Under the pieces are notes generated by a model. It did no database searches, had not been told where the DNA came from, and worked only from the letters and a program-made list of their open reading frames with translations. The position numbers and the translations under genes were made by a program. 64,000 bases of DNA from Pocillopora verrucosa. Lineage: Eukaryota; Cnidaria; Anthozoa; Scleractinia; Pocilloporidae. Below, piece by piece: positions 11,599 through 22,974 of the stretch (the first letter of the stretch is position 1; each line of letters opens with the position of its first letter). Where the stretch lies: NCBI RefSeq assembly GCF_036669915.1, contig NC_089314.1, positions 31,370,134 through 31,434,133 of the forward strand. The letters are read 5' to 3'.

Positions 11599-12846
11599 AT
11601 TGTCTTACTCTTGAGTACAAATATACAGCATCCGTTCCAAAACGTTGTAAATTTGTTCGCGCGTCTGTTTACGGTCAGGCCTTGTTCGCCATATTGGCCG
11701 AGGACAGACTGGGGCAGACTCGTTGGGAAATTTTATTTTGATAGTGAGTTGGAATTTCCAAAAAAAAATTGAGGCCCTTTGATGGCCACAGGTGTCGGTG
11801 GAAGTGCCATTTAATTTTTACTGAATGAGCGAATCACCCGACAGTTTAAAACATAAAAAGTTCTATGTTCCTGAAAGATCTTCTTAACGGAAAGTGATTT
11901 CCATGAAATGTGGCACAGTTACACCCTTCCCACACCCTGTAAGGACGAAGTTTGAAAAGGAGCGAACAAGATCTACTCCTCAAATGGAAATAATCTTAAC
12001 TTGTCTTCTTCACAAGTGACCGGGTTTACTTAGAATTCTGGGAATGACTGATCAATTTTATCCGAAATAGCGGCAGAGAGAAGCAAGAGTTTAGAAGATC
12101 TTATTGAAGAAGCGGAAGCTTTTTTACGAGACGAAAAACCCACTCAAGGAAGAAAAAAACAAGGCGAATTTGCCCCAGTTATGGGGCACAAGGTGGGTAC
12201 TTTAGTATGTCTACGTGTGACTAATATTTGCTCTAAACCTGACAAACTACTTTAAACCTCTGTTAAGATTATTGTGCAGACTGAAATAAGATGTTTCTGA
12301 TTGTAGTTGCATAGAAACTACTTTTGAATGCCCAAAGGGGCGCCAAATGAACTCATTCCAAGGCATCCCGGTTACTCGTAGGGAAGTTTAGTGCATTTGG
12401 GGGTGGGTGGGGAGTCTTGCGCACATCTCACTCAAATCACAAAGTAGAAATAACGCATCGCATCACAGAGGAATTGAATGAACACCTTAAGGTTCAACTT
12501 TCACAACGAGCAAAAAAATTCACAGTTCACTCGGTTTTAATTTCATATTTTCACATGTCAAGAACATTACAAGACACTTAATCTGGCATCTCGAAAAAAC
12601 CTCTTTCACCCCCTCGGATAAATAACTTGGCGTATATCTCAGAACCAAATTAGTTAGGAAGTTTTATTGATTTTCATGAAGGAATGAAAGAAAACAGAAA
12701 ATTAAAGTAACCTGCTTCATATTACTCTGTTTAATTAGGATGCAAAAAAAATCTATTAAATTAGTTCCAAGCTCAGCACTAAGTTCCACTTTTCATTTGC
12801 TGAAAATTTTTGGCTGGAGAATTTTTTGGATAAATGTTCTGCTAGC
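11599..12846. other. Intergenic region upstream of HPGD
   Basis: It contains the HPGD upstream region, including a somewhat GC-richer stretch around 11640-11740. It also contains one orphan coding-like exon on the plus strand (separate entry). The rest has no supported feature. Confidence 0.5.
12067..12192 (+). CDS. Orphan coding-like exon, acidic helix protein, no ATG
   Basis: A 42-codon open stretch reads IAAERSKSLEDLIEEAEAFL and then RDEKPTQGRKK and EFAPVMGHK, ending at a good donor (CACAAG|GTGGGT). The composition is strongly protein-like (amphipathic acidic helix, then a basic loop). Its first codon is ATA in the context GAAATAGCGGCAGAG, where ATG GCG GCA GAG would make a typical start. 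The frame is closed upstream by TGA. Either translation starts in an unseen upstream exon, or this is a gene with a lost start. No downstream exon was found. It lies 470 bp upstream of HPGD, head to head, and could share its promoter. Function unknown. Confidence 0.35.
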
Positions 12847-13660
12847 TCAGCTAAATTCTGCTTTCTTTTGACCTCCTTTTGTATTCATCGATCTTTTCGT
12901 CATTATCTCGTCAGACTGATATCTTCTCCTATGTGGTGTTCCTTTGGCAAACCTCGATGGATTTGGTCTCTGTGGTATTTGCTGGAGCTATTTAAAGCAG
13001 TGAAAAGAGAAATGAAAAGAGGTTAAAATAACATTTACCACGGGATAGAAGGCGTGGACGTTTTGCACATAACTTCTAATATTTGAAGAGCCTAGTTATA
13101 ACGGTTAATGTACACAGTGTGAGAGGGTTTTTCTTTCTTGAAGCAGGCCTAACGAAAAGAGTTTAACCACAACTTATGCGAAAAATATGCGAGTTAACTT
13201 ACCTAAATCAAGCAAATGCTTCCTTCGCTAGCTAGAATACTTTTAACGGAAGGTTTTCCAGAGATTTCAAAATTCTATATCAATTTTTCAGAAAGGAAGC
13301 GGGTTTTGATACCGTAATTTACAATGCACTGCTAACTAAAAACGAATTATAATCTGACTTACGGAAAAAATGTCGCTAAGCTCAGTTCAAGCCTACTTTA
13401 CACATAAAACCATTTCTCAAATTACGAAGAACAATCTGCGAATTATTCAAGTTGTAGTTCACAGTTAAATGACGTTATTCTGAGAATAACGAAGGTTTAT
13501 AAAATTGAAGTTCTCCCAGACTCACCTTCATTTCACTGCGTTTTCGTCCTGGAACATTGGCACCAATACCAGCCGTGAATCCATCACTTTCATGTAATAT
13601 TAAAACCATTATTATCAACAGGCGGATTGCAGAAGGCGTACTTAAATAAGAGAAATTCAT
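12847..13660 (-). CDS. Peptide gene A: secreted peptide precursor with FTAG N-terminus and basic 141 bp exon 2
   Basis: Two exons: 13526-13660 (45 codons) and 12847-12987 (46 codons plus stop), joined in phase 0 (ATGAAG|GTGAGT ... TTTAAATAG|CTCCAG); 91 residues. Residues 1-27 form a hydrophobic signal peptide ending HESDG. The mature part starts FTAGIGANVPG-RKR-SEMK. The Gly before RKR would give a Pro-amide peptide, FTAGIGANVP-NH2 (inference). Exon 2 is basic and has no Cys: LQQIPQRPNPSRFAKG, PHRRRYQ, MTKRSMN, GGQKKAEFS, with several dibasic sites. Exon 2 has the same length (141 bp) as that of gene H and the orphan exon at 61047. A weak TATA-like TATATTAG lies at about 13715-13721. First member of the local family; function unknown. 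Confidence 0.7.
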
Positions 13661-15142
13661 TATTAGAATTGTCTCTTGAGATTGGGATTCGAAAATCACG
13701 ACAGTATCTCAAACTAATATATTCGGAAACACTAGGTGTGCAGATATCTACCACACAAGTGTCTGCTTGAGTATGGCCTTACACAGCCGCAGAAACCTTT
13801 GATCTGGCGCTTTTTGTAAGCTTTTAGGTCATCAACTTGGCTTATTCAGATGTGAGGTTCGTTAATTTTAGCCTTCTACAAATCTCCAATTAAACACGGT
13901 CTTAGATTATAGTAAGCCTAAGATTATAGTAAAATTAACGGCAAATGCTAGTTAAATCTTGGACTTAGCGACTTTAATCGAGTACTTTAGTTCATTGCAA
14001 GCCCATTTCCATCTTTTTTTTCTGTTTATAACCTCCATCAAGAAATAATGATTTTAAATCATTATCACGTTGGAATTTACACAATAGGTTTGTTATCAAA
14101 TGAATTCGAAGTCGATGTTGCCCGACTGACTTTTCACCTTTACCCCGTTGTTCCTCCTGGTTAAGTCATATGCTTTGGCAATATTACAAGAACTTATAGT
14201 CATGCAAATAACGCCAATTGTTGTTAGGGATGATTAAAGTTTCGTAAACTTAGAGTTCCTGGGGTTTATCATACACGCCAATCTCGCAGCTGTTGTGAAG
14301 GATTTAATTTTAAATAGTAATTAAAGGCTCATATATTGTCAGTTTCTGCCGCTCGTTTTAGATTGAGTGGGTACCAGAACTAAAGTATTTTTATCAATTT
14401 AAACTGCGCATGAGGGACCGTGGAACTCAATTTCTTTCCTCTCCTCATATTTGACCCCTGCTAACCACAGGCTATAGCAGTTTCTTGGCTTCCTCGAAAT
14501 AAGTTTACTTTCATTTCGTCAATAAATTTTATCCCTTAAATGAAAGGTCAATATGGTGAACGAAGTAATTGTGAGAACAGAAATTACTGAGGGACTTCAT
14601 ACAGCCGAATGCTGTCAAGTGTCGCATTTTCCAGGAATTCTCTGAGAACGATTTTTATTTTCTTTGCTGGAGATCTGGTCAGTTTTTATATAAAAGATCA
14701 GCAATCAATGTAATGATTAATATTATTGCTTTCCAGCAACAATATATCCGTGCAGATCTTAATATTTTCGCCAAATGGAAGCCATTGCTTATATATCAAA
14801 TAAAACAGTCCGCGCGCACATTTTACGTGTGGATGCAAACGTCACGTAGGTGAATTCTAAAGATCAACAGAAATCGATAGTTTCACTCCGTTCTTTTCAA
14901 ATGCCTGAGGTACAATTTAAAGCTATAGCGCTAAGAGGGGTGATATCAATCCTTGGGACACTTTGTGCATCATGACTGAATCAAACGTCGCAATTTATTT
15001 CATAGTTAATTAGGTTGGTTAAATACAAGTCAATGGTGTTATCAAATGTCTCTAGATTCAGTTATTCTGCTATGACAATAGAAGTCCTCTTTCTCTATCG
15101 TGGATAATCTCTCTTCTCCTCGAATAACTGAAACTTTGAATT
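13661..15142. other. Intergenic, genes A to B
   Basis: No supported gene. A TATA-like TTATATAAAA lies near 14686 (+), followed by a 24-codon open frame at about 14775 with no signal peptide. This is too little to call. Confidence 0.5.
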
Positions 15143-16226
15143 TTATTGACCGGGGCGGAGTCGAGGCAGGTCGAAGTCGTCAGAAAGGACCTCACGCTTG
15201 CAATGCTCTCTTGCTGCTCTACACATACTCTCCAATGCTCGCTTTGCCTAAGAAAAAAGATTTAAAATCAGTGATCAATAGAAGATTTTCTCGTGTTCTA
15301 AGAGTAAGGGAGAGAGATAAGATTCTGCCCAATCGATCCTCATAAAGTATTCAAGGAACCTCGTACGCAGCTTCCATTTCGTTCTTCGAATTTTCGATTG
15401 GTAGATTCCTGGCATAGTCAAAGCAGACCAAAATATTATCACCTGATTTGTTCAGGCTGTAAGTTATCATGAACAACTGAATAAGCGTTCTGTCCAAATT
15501 CAAGGTTACCAAAAGCGGTAATTGAACAAAGATATTGTTATGAGACATACCAGTTTTTTATATCATAAAAGTCACCGATTTAAATATGTCTTGCGATACC
15601 TTTTCGGAAAATAAAGGCTTTCAGAAAATCCTCCTTCAAAGCTGAAGTTAGAAATGGAAAATTCTTTTTTGATTTAACTCGACGTGTAACTTAAAAACAA
15701 CCAAAAAGGTTCAAGTTTAGGTTTGTTTCCACCAAAATGCAGCAAGTTTCTGAATGTGAAATTTGATTTTAAAATGATCAGAGTGTCTCCAATAGCATTC
15801 TGAATCGACAAGTGACATTGAAATCATACATGTTGCGATTTGATTATCATAACAATTGACTTCTGACGGTGCTTGAGTCCTTTACTCAATCAAAATGAAA
15901 CATCGAATATGTTCTTAACTAAAAACGGGTAAAATGGCATCTATATATATGTGTGTGTATATATATATATATATATACATACATACATAAGTTAGAGAAT
16001 TAAAGAGGACGCATCGATTCTCTGTGACTGAGTTTCGCGCCTAAGCGCTCGTCAGACGCAACTTTCTGTCTGAGAAAGAAAGAAAGTTCCGTCTGACGAG
16101 CGCTTAGGCGCGAAACTCATAGTCACAAAGAATCGATGTGTCCTCTTTAATTCTTTAACTTATGTATACTTAGCTCTGCTACCACAGCATTGAGCACTTT
16201 ATGCCAAGGTTGACTCTACCCCCACA

Positions 16227-16286
<60 letters not shown>

Positions 16287-16592
16287 TGTATATACATATA
16301 ATTTTTAGCGCTTTTTAATTATCGCTTCGTTACTGCAATAACAAAGTAATGATAGGGAGCAATGAGTATGTTAAAAAATGGTCAGCCATAGAACATGAAC
16401 ATGTGCCAAATATAACAGAGCAATCATGTGGTGTAAATTATAGTCATTGAAGAAAAGTTCTATTGATCTAACCTCCGAATTTCTTTTCGATTTCCATGTA
16501 GACCCACCGGCGGCAATTCCGTTGGTTGTTGAAATGAAGTTAGCTACAGCGACGAACGAAACAACGAGAAAAAACACCCAAAATTTCTGCAT
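15143..16592 (-). CDS. Peptide gene B: secreted peptide precursor, IAAGGSTW peptide plus C-x6-C exon
   Basis: Exons 16473-16592 (40 codons) and 15143-15247 (34 codons plus stop), phase 0; 74 residues. Signal peptide is residues 1-25 (ends STTNG). The mature N-terminus is IAAGGSTWKS-KR, nearly identical to gene E (ISAGGSTW-KR). Exon 2 reads AKRALESMCRAAREHCKREV, then LSDDFDLPRLRPGQ. Its first Cys is the ninth codon of the exon and the second comes six residues later (Cys49, Cys56), with dibasic KR on both sides. So ALESMCRAAREHC could be released as a disulfide-looped peptide (inference). The donor is a weaker GTTAGA. The 1.2 kb intron carries a hairpin with two hammerhead-like cores. TATA box at 16667-16673. 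Confidence 0.8.
16012..16068 (-). ncRNA. Hammerhead ribozyme-like motif, left arm
   Basis: Read on the minus strand: CTGACGA (16055-16049), a perfect 4-bp stem II hairpin GCGC-CTAA/TTAG-GCGC, GAAA (16036-16033), then C-TCA-G closing a 2-bp stem III, and a GTC^A cleavage triplet (16028-16026). All core positions C3-U-G-A-N-G-A and G12-A-A-A fit the family. Stem I is weak: only the two base pairs next to the core are clear. Confidence 0.55.
16083..16137 (+). ncRNA. Hammerhead ribozyme-like motif, right arm
   Basis: Core CTGACGA at 16093-16099, stem II GCGC-TTAG-GCGC at 16100-16111, GAAA at 16112-16115, then ACT-CAT-AGT as a 3-bp stem III with a triloop and C124^A125 as the predicted cleavage site. 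Short stem III is typical of hammerheads of Penelope-like elements and retrozymes (established knowledge). Activity is untested. Confidence 0.6.
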
Positions 16593-17867
16593 GATTTTCT
16601 GTTTTAGGAACAGTTCGCGGGCGGGGCTTCTTTTTGAAGATCATTCTCAAGACGATCATTATTCACATTTATAGCGTTTGAGAGCTGATTGAATAAGCAA
16701 CTTTACCTTTAAAAAAAATTGTTTAAGCCCCGTAAATAATGATCGCTCGGAAATAAACGCCAAGTCTGAATAACTTTTTCTCAACCAGTAGGATATTGGT
16801 CGGAATCGTAATTTTTGATGTTCAAGTAAAGGCCTGATCTTTTGAGCCGTTTCATATTTCTATGCATAAATTTGCACGCTACGTAGCATTACAAGCGAAT
16901 TTTTTATATAAAATCTGCTTATTAAACATATGGAAACTCTCCCTGATAATTTCACTTGGCGTTTTACGGCTCCATATTTTTTTTCTAAGTTAGAACGTTG
17001 CACAAGTGTCATAAAAGGTGTGCATATAGTCTACCAAGGTTTAGTGTCCTGAAATCTAATAAACCGTTTTAAATTGTCAAATGACGTTTTGAAAAGTTCA
17101 TTTCAACACGAAGATTTCAAACTTTATTCATTTGGCACATGAATAGGAAATTATTTGTTTTTTTAAATGCGATTTGGTTCTTTAAGCTTCTGGCGACGTG
17201 GGCGCGGAAATAATAGGATTTATTGTCTTCCGATTCGGAGTCTTAAATGCAAATGTGGGTATCGGAAGCTGCTGATTTAAAATGTTAGGAGAATGTAAAG
17301 TAATGATTTTCAATTTCCTGAGTTCTAATATGATCTGACCCACGAAAAGTTGAACGAATCGACATTACTGCAACAACTGATGAGTGACTTTGTACTGGAT
17401 ATATATCTGCAATTATGTAAATGAGAGTTGTTTCAAAGGTCCTGCTCTGACTAAAATTTGGAGCAGCATTTTATATTGTTAACTGATCGTGTACTCGTAT
17501 AATTTTTATATTTAGGCCAGAAAAAGATTTGCCAATACGTCACACTGATGGAAGTGGTCAAAAAAGAACAAAGATAACTTAAAACCATGCTTTTTCTACT
17601 CATATCAAAGTAATGAGAACATCTTCAACACAGCTACAAAGCAGACGTTTCATCATTTTGTGTTGTCGCTCTCCTTTAATTAAAGAGAAAATATTTTATC
17701 TTTAAGACCATATGATTAAAGGAGATTTCACAGGATACTATTGACTAAAGTTGAGAATTTTTATTGGCCTCAGTATGATCCCAAACGTAGAGCCTCCGGG
17801 ACTAAGTATCTGGGCAAGAGGTTAGCATTGAGGTAAAAGGTCTTGATCTAATGATGATACAATGATA
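16593..17867. other. Promoter of gene B and intergenic sequence
   Basis: The minus strand has a TATA box CTATAAATG (16674-16666), 75-80 bp upstream of the gene B ATG. The rest up to the candidate gene C exon 2 has no supported feature. Confidence 0.6.
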
Positions 17868-18926
17868 CTACACTTGTACTGCGCCTTGAATGTGCACATA
17901 CTTCCTCAAGCGCGTTGTGATATTTTGTGCCTAGGTGTCAATTTGATACGATATGAAAAAAACCAAAATTCCAAAAACACACAAAAAAAATTGAAAAAAA
18001 TTACTCGATGAGACAGGGTTGGCAAGGGGTGAAGAAGATAAAAGTAGATTTCAGCTAAAGCACTAATTGCGTTTATTGCAGCGGCCAGGGGTATGGTTAT
18101 CATCATGGGATATCACATCGACTGGCTCTTATTTATTTTCCTACAATGTAAAGATGACATGTTAAACGCAACACAATGGCGCTCATTGGGGCGTGGACCT
18201 TCGTGGATTTATCGATCGACACCAAACACATTACTCCAACCGTGAGGGAAATGCCTTTCCCCATAAAATCGAAAGTTTCAAGCTACATATATACATGCAT
18301 ATTTTATTGCCACTTCCGCTGTAAGGAATTTTCAGTGGCAACTACAACAATATAATGAGGACAATAACATAAAATTAAATAAAACAAACAATATTTTTTG
18401 TTTCTTAGTCAATTATTGTTTCAAAACCTTTGTCTTTGGCAACCAAGATAAAGGACAACCAAGCCAAAAAAGCTTTATTCTGTCTCGTCTGTAAGCTGCC
18501 GTCCATAAGATTGCGAGGGAGTTATGTTCTACAGCCACGAAAACCACTGATATTATAGTTAGAATTCCAATGCACAAGACTAAACAATTCGTTGTTTCCA
18601 TGCGCTTATTTCAGGTTCATACTTCCAAACTGTCTTACTTGATTTAGAATTAGTTGTACTAAAAAATCTATGTTTACCCCAACAGTTTTGGAATCACTGC
18701 CGCTCTTAAGCGACCACTTTATCTTGCACTAAGTCTGGTCGTTTAAAGGAGTACAGTAAGTTCTGTTATTGAGATATAAGGAAGACGTTTTAATACACAC
18801 CTCAGGTTTTGATCTTCTAGACCAGTTATTTCCACCGGCCGTTAGTCCTTGGCAGGGTCGAAGGACCACAAGTGTTGTTAAAACAAATGCTATCAGAACA
18901 ATACAAAAACTACTACCCCTCTTCAT
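17868..18926 (-). CDS. Peptide gene C: LTAGGNNW secreted peptide precursor; exon 2 uncertain
   Basis: Exon 1 (18801-18926, 42 codons) is secure: signal peptide 1-27 ending RPCQG, then LTAGGNNWS-RR-SKPE, ending CCTGAG|GTGTGT, clearly a paralogue of genes B and E. The best exon 2 is 17868-17930, after a long T-rich tract and ACACCTAG|GCA, the same G|GCA junction as gene B. In phase 0 it reads AQNITTRLRKYVHIQGAVQV, with no Cys. The same exon in another frame reads ALEEVCAHSRRSTS, resembling the ALESMC block of gene B, which suggests a frameshift or decayed exon. A rival exon 2 is 18475-18528 (NITPSQSYGRQLTDETE) after CTGTAG, overlapping an AATAAA. A TATA box, TATAAA, is at 18970-18975. Confidence 0.5.
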
Positions 18927-21881
18927 TTTTCCAGTTGCGACGCGTTTCTATTAACACGGGATGTTCTTCTTTATATCCAGCAGAGCTCTTGATTCATTAA
19001 AAAGATCCTTCACATGCAGGTAGTTAAATAGTTCTTGTCGTCTGCTTGAGTAAATAAGGGACGTTTGCAAATTAAAAACTATGATACACTGACAGAAAAG
19101 TTGTTCCGGCCACACAACGCCTCGTGAGAAAGCGCGTAGGCCGCCTTATCTGTTGGTATTTAATACTCACGGATGTAAAATGGAAGCCAATTTCCTTGAT
19201 TGCATTAATGAGCCGGTGAAATAGACATAACTCCCAATCTATCTTTGACAAGTGAGCAGGACTCTTCTTCCGAAAGGCTTTTTAACTTTTAATCGATAAT
19301 GTTCCTCGTGTCATAAAGAAGTATGACAAAGACGATTAATAAATATACATCGTAAAATGAATTATGAACAGGAAGTAAACTGATCGTACATTATTCAAAT
19401 CTGTGTTTATAATTTTCCAAATAATTAGGGTGTATTTCGTTTCAGTCATTCAAGAACCGAATGCAATTTTCTGAAAAGTGCTGAAGTAAAGAACTAAATC
19501 TATGAGCTCTGTGTTTTTGTATGAGGTCACTTCTTTTCTTGAAATTGTGATTAAAGTTAAAATCTACAGTTAAATACAATGATACCTTTTTGGAATCGAA
19601 ATAAACCTTTCAGTGACATGGAAATCGATCAAAATTGACAGCAGTTGCTTCATACGCTTGTGTTAAAAGCGTTCCAGATTTCGAAGCCGGTTTTATGAAT
19701 TAACTTTGATGTTTCGTGCGTTCCTCATATTTTGAGAACCCCCTCTTCGATGAACCCAAAGAAGAATGATTTTGTAGTAAAAGTCTTTTATAAAACAGTA
19801 CACGGCTCTTTATATTGATGTACTGGCTTAGTATAACGAACTCACTCGGACTGTAAATCGGGAAATCGGAAAACTTGGAAATAGCTCGCCATCGGTTCTT
19901 GACTTACGAACTCTTTCTCGTAGTGATCTTCCGAAGTAGCGCATGGGTCTGCTGACATTCAATTGATAGAAAGCGCAGTCCAGTAGAGATAATCTCTGAC
20001 CCTACATATTCTAGCAACATTACTTTAAGACTAAATAGTTGATAAGTGGATAAGAAAATTGCCGTTGTCTTTTTCCACTTATCTTTTACTCTAAGTGTAA
20101 TTTTTTTTTATAAATAGCTCTTTCCGCTGATTCAAATGGTGAAATAGACGAGGCGGCAACGCTTAGAAAACGACAAAGATGTTTCACTGTTCCATTATGA
20201 GGATTTCCGCAATTCCGATCGTGGCAAACCTATTTTTGGTTTAATCAAACTAAGTGGTCAAATTTAAGTATAGACGAACTGAGGAATATGAATTTGAAAA
20301 CCATGTCATTTCTACCACCGGCTATTACAGTGTTTAGATAACGTTGCTTACGCATAACTTTGCCAGCTTACTATCGCTAAAATAGGCTACTTGGCTTTTA
20401 TGTTTTTTTGTGGTTTTTTTAAAGCTTTTTCGTTCATACAACTGATAAAACATGAAGAATTATTTTACTACAGCATGCATGATCAATTTAAGAGAGAAAT
20501 AGTTGTCCTCGGCAATATATCTAACTATAAAACTTTTGACATTGTAAAATTACTTTTCAGTTCGTCGCAAATGGCGACATGGACAACTCCCTTCTAGAGG
20601 GCAAATGATTCAAACAATGCCTGATTTTATCGCTGTTCGGGCATTAGCTCCGAAACAAGGAAGTTCACTGCAAATAAGCTAATGGTGAAAGTATCAAACA
20701 ATGTCAGCATATTCCAAAAGGTCTATTTCCTATCCATTTTCTTTCTTTGGATTTCTTGCTATTCTGAAGAGCCCTCGAAGAAATTAAAAGTCGCTTCCGT
20801 CAATTTCGATTTATCGCAGCTTTTTGCCCATCGGGAAAGGAAAATTATGTGATCACAAAAGTATCATCGTAAGGATCAGTGCTGAACACTGTCCAGTTGC
20901 TGTGAAAAACGCAGGATCTGTTAGTTTTTTGTGCTTGTTTTTTTTCCATCGATCCTCTGTCCTTTTGATCAATCGCGAGCTGACGTAAAAAAAGCAGATG
21001 CAATCTGACATTATTTTCGATGCTGACTTGGAAGTTTTCTTTTTTCGTGAAGATCACCGTTAATTGGACCATTTTGGCGTTTTAGGTTCAGGAGGGCTTG
21101 GTGAACGGAGGCTCATCAGTATTAGCTGCACCACATTGCCTCTTTTTATTCGCGGACAAAGGTATAGAAAAATTCTCTATGATCTTGACATCTTGTCCTA
21201 CAATAACATTTGAATGAGGGTGTTAAAATTCAAATGAGGCCGCAAGCTTCAACAGCAGCTCAAGGCCTGTTTCAAATTTCATATTTTTAAGAAATTTTCT
21301 GGTTACTTATGAGCGAATTGAAGGATAAAGGGGAGCCGTGATCATGGGTTCAATGTTTCTGTATGTGTTTGTATATTGAAGTATGATTTGTAGTGCCATA
21401 GCTCATAGTGATGAAGGACTCACCAAGGAAGTTTAATTTTAACCACACCCTCTTTCTGGCGCGGTTGCTTGGCGCTTCTTCGCCCACCCCTATTACTGTG
21501 GTATTAGTTTGGTTATGCTTAGTCAGTTTTGTGGGGTTCTTGGGTATTTGGAGAATATAGCAGAACTTGTCAAGATCACGTCAAATATGTGTAGTTTTAC
21601 GTGGTCATCTAAATTTTGCAATAAGCACGTGCTAACACAAAGCAAAGGGAAATTCAGAAACATGTTGGAGAGCTTTGAACAGCAGGCATCCATTTCAGGT
21701 TTAAAACAGACAGTCAGACAACTAACCAATCTTCCAAGATAACATGAAATACTACCGCTAAATCCTAAAATTTACATCACATATACGACTCAAGAACAAA
21801 TATTTATCAATTTCCGTGCGCTTCAGTTCACCACTTAACGATGTGGGCGGCCGACCGGCTGCTAAACATCAGAGTTCTTCT
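18927..21881. other. Intergenic, genes C to D
   Basis: Contains the TATA box of gene C (minus strand GGATATAAAG, 18978-18969). An open frame at 20845-21072 (-, 75 codons, starts MVQLTVIFTKKENFQ) has a fair start context but no signal peptide, no relatives and no splice support. A plus-strand TTTTATAAAA near 19789 has no gene after it. Otherwise nothing seen. Confidence 0.5.
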
Positions 21882-22974
21882 TCAAGGGTTCGCCTGCTTT
21901 CTTTGGTCTCTTACGGTCTCAGAATAACAGCGCTTTTGTAATTCTTGACAAATACTTCGAGTGTCATGCATCGCCTGAAAATGTAATAGAAAACGTGTCA
22001 CTTAACGTAATAAGCGCTTCATTCTGTTCTTTTCTTAAGAATTTCTTTTTTAAGGATACAATACCCACATTAGATATTTTGTTGAAAGAGAATATATCAT
22101 TCACGCATTGAACGAAAGTACCATAAAAAGCTAACATTTTTATATCAAATTTACTTTACCGTTTAAAAATTCTGTTTTGGGTATTTGGAGAATATAGCAG
22201 ACAAAAAAAAACAGTTTTGCCAAATGATAACTTCTTTAGACATATGGCAGTTACAAAGTGTTAGTTGACACACTTCAGACTAATGAAGATTTCTCCCTCG
22301 CGTTTTATAAGCATGAAAAACTTTAAACAGGTCATGTTAGCTATTGTGTATTTATTTCAAATCCTCACTAAAGATTTAAAGCAGAAATGTCAAGGTTTTT
22401 TCTAAGTTTGTAAGACAGGCTATCGCTCCTGCGTTGTATTGCATGCAGTGCTTAGATGCTAAGCTTTACTCAGTGAACAATGTCGTTTCATACAGTTAGC
22501 CTCTATTGTCATATTATTTTTAAGAATAATTTTTTCGCATTTTGTTTTTTTTATGACGAACAATGAAAAAAAGCTTACGTATGTCTTAAGGTGACGTGTT
22601 TGTACCATGGTTGGTGAGTTTTTATCCACGATTTCGAATTCCCCTCTTTTTGCATGCTGCATATTTTTATGTGGAAAAACAGCTCATGAAATTCTCTTAA
22701 TCACTGTCATTCTCGAGTCAGTAACTTGTAGAGTACTTTTTCATGGAATAACAATGATTTTTCTGACGACGCTTCTCTCGTTACCTCGATACCACTGATT
22801 CATATACAAGAATATTTTTTTTCACAGCTGAAAGATGATACTGAAAGAGTTCGTTCAAACCTCTAAGACTCTTTTCCACGCTTGTCTGCTGTAAGAAAAT
22901 CCCTGAGCTGCCGGTATGTTAGTTACGAGGCAGACTAAGGCTACGAGAAGGAAAATTGCCGAATATTTCTTCAT
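21882..22974 (-). CDS. Peptide gene D: FSYSRQAW secreted peptide precursor with C-x6-C exon
   Basis: Exons 22861-22974 (38 codons) and 21882-21974 (30 codons plus stop), phase 0 (TTAGAG|GTTTGA ... TTTTCAG|GCGATG); 68 residues. The signal peptide is 1-25 (ends PAAQG). The mature N-terminus is FSYSRQAW-KR-VLE. Exon 2 reads AMHDTRSICQELQKRCYSET, then VRDQRKQANP. Its first Cys is at exon codon 9 and the second six residues on (Cys47, Cys54). The KRVLE|A junction matches gene E (KRALE|A), including the unusual GTTTG donor. This shows common descent even though the AGG core is replaced by SYSR. A minus-strand TAAATAAG at about 23073-23080 is the likely TATA element. Confidence 0.8.

Larger units (their letters stand above)
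15983..16168. repeat. Inverted repeat (about 85 bp arms) flanked by AT/TATG microsatellites
   Basis: The left arm (CATAAGTTAGAGAATTAAAG onwards) and the right arm (ending CTTTAATTCTTTAACTTATG) are near-perfect reverse complements, with an AGAAAG spacer region. The flanks are (TA)n/(CATA)n at about 15950-15990 and (TA)n/(TATG)n at about 16230-16300. Each arm carries a hammerhead-type core (separate entries). Confidence 0.85.

Noticed and set aside
18762-18800. Very close acceptor giving gene C a tail NLLYSFKRPDL
   Set aside because: It would need a 38 bp intron, shorter than any other intron in the window and probably too short to splice.
20845-21072. 75-codon minus-strand frame starting MVQLTVIFTKKENFQ
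   Set aside because: Reasonable start context, but no signal peptide, no relatives and no promoter; it could be chance.
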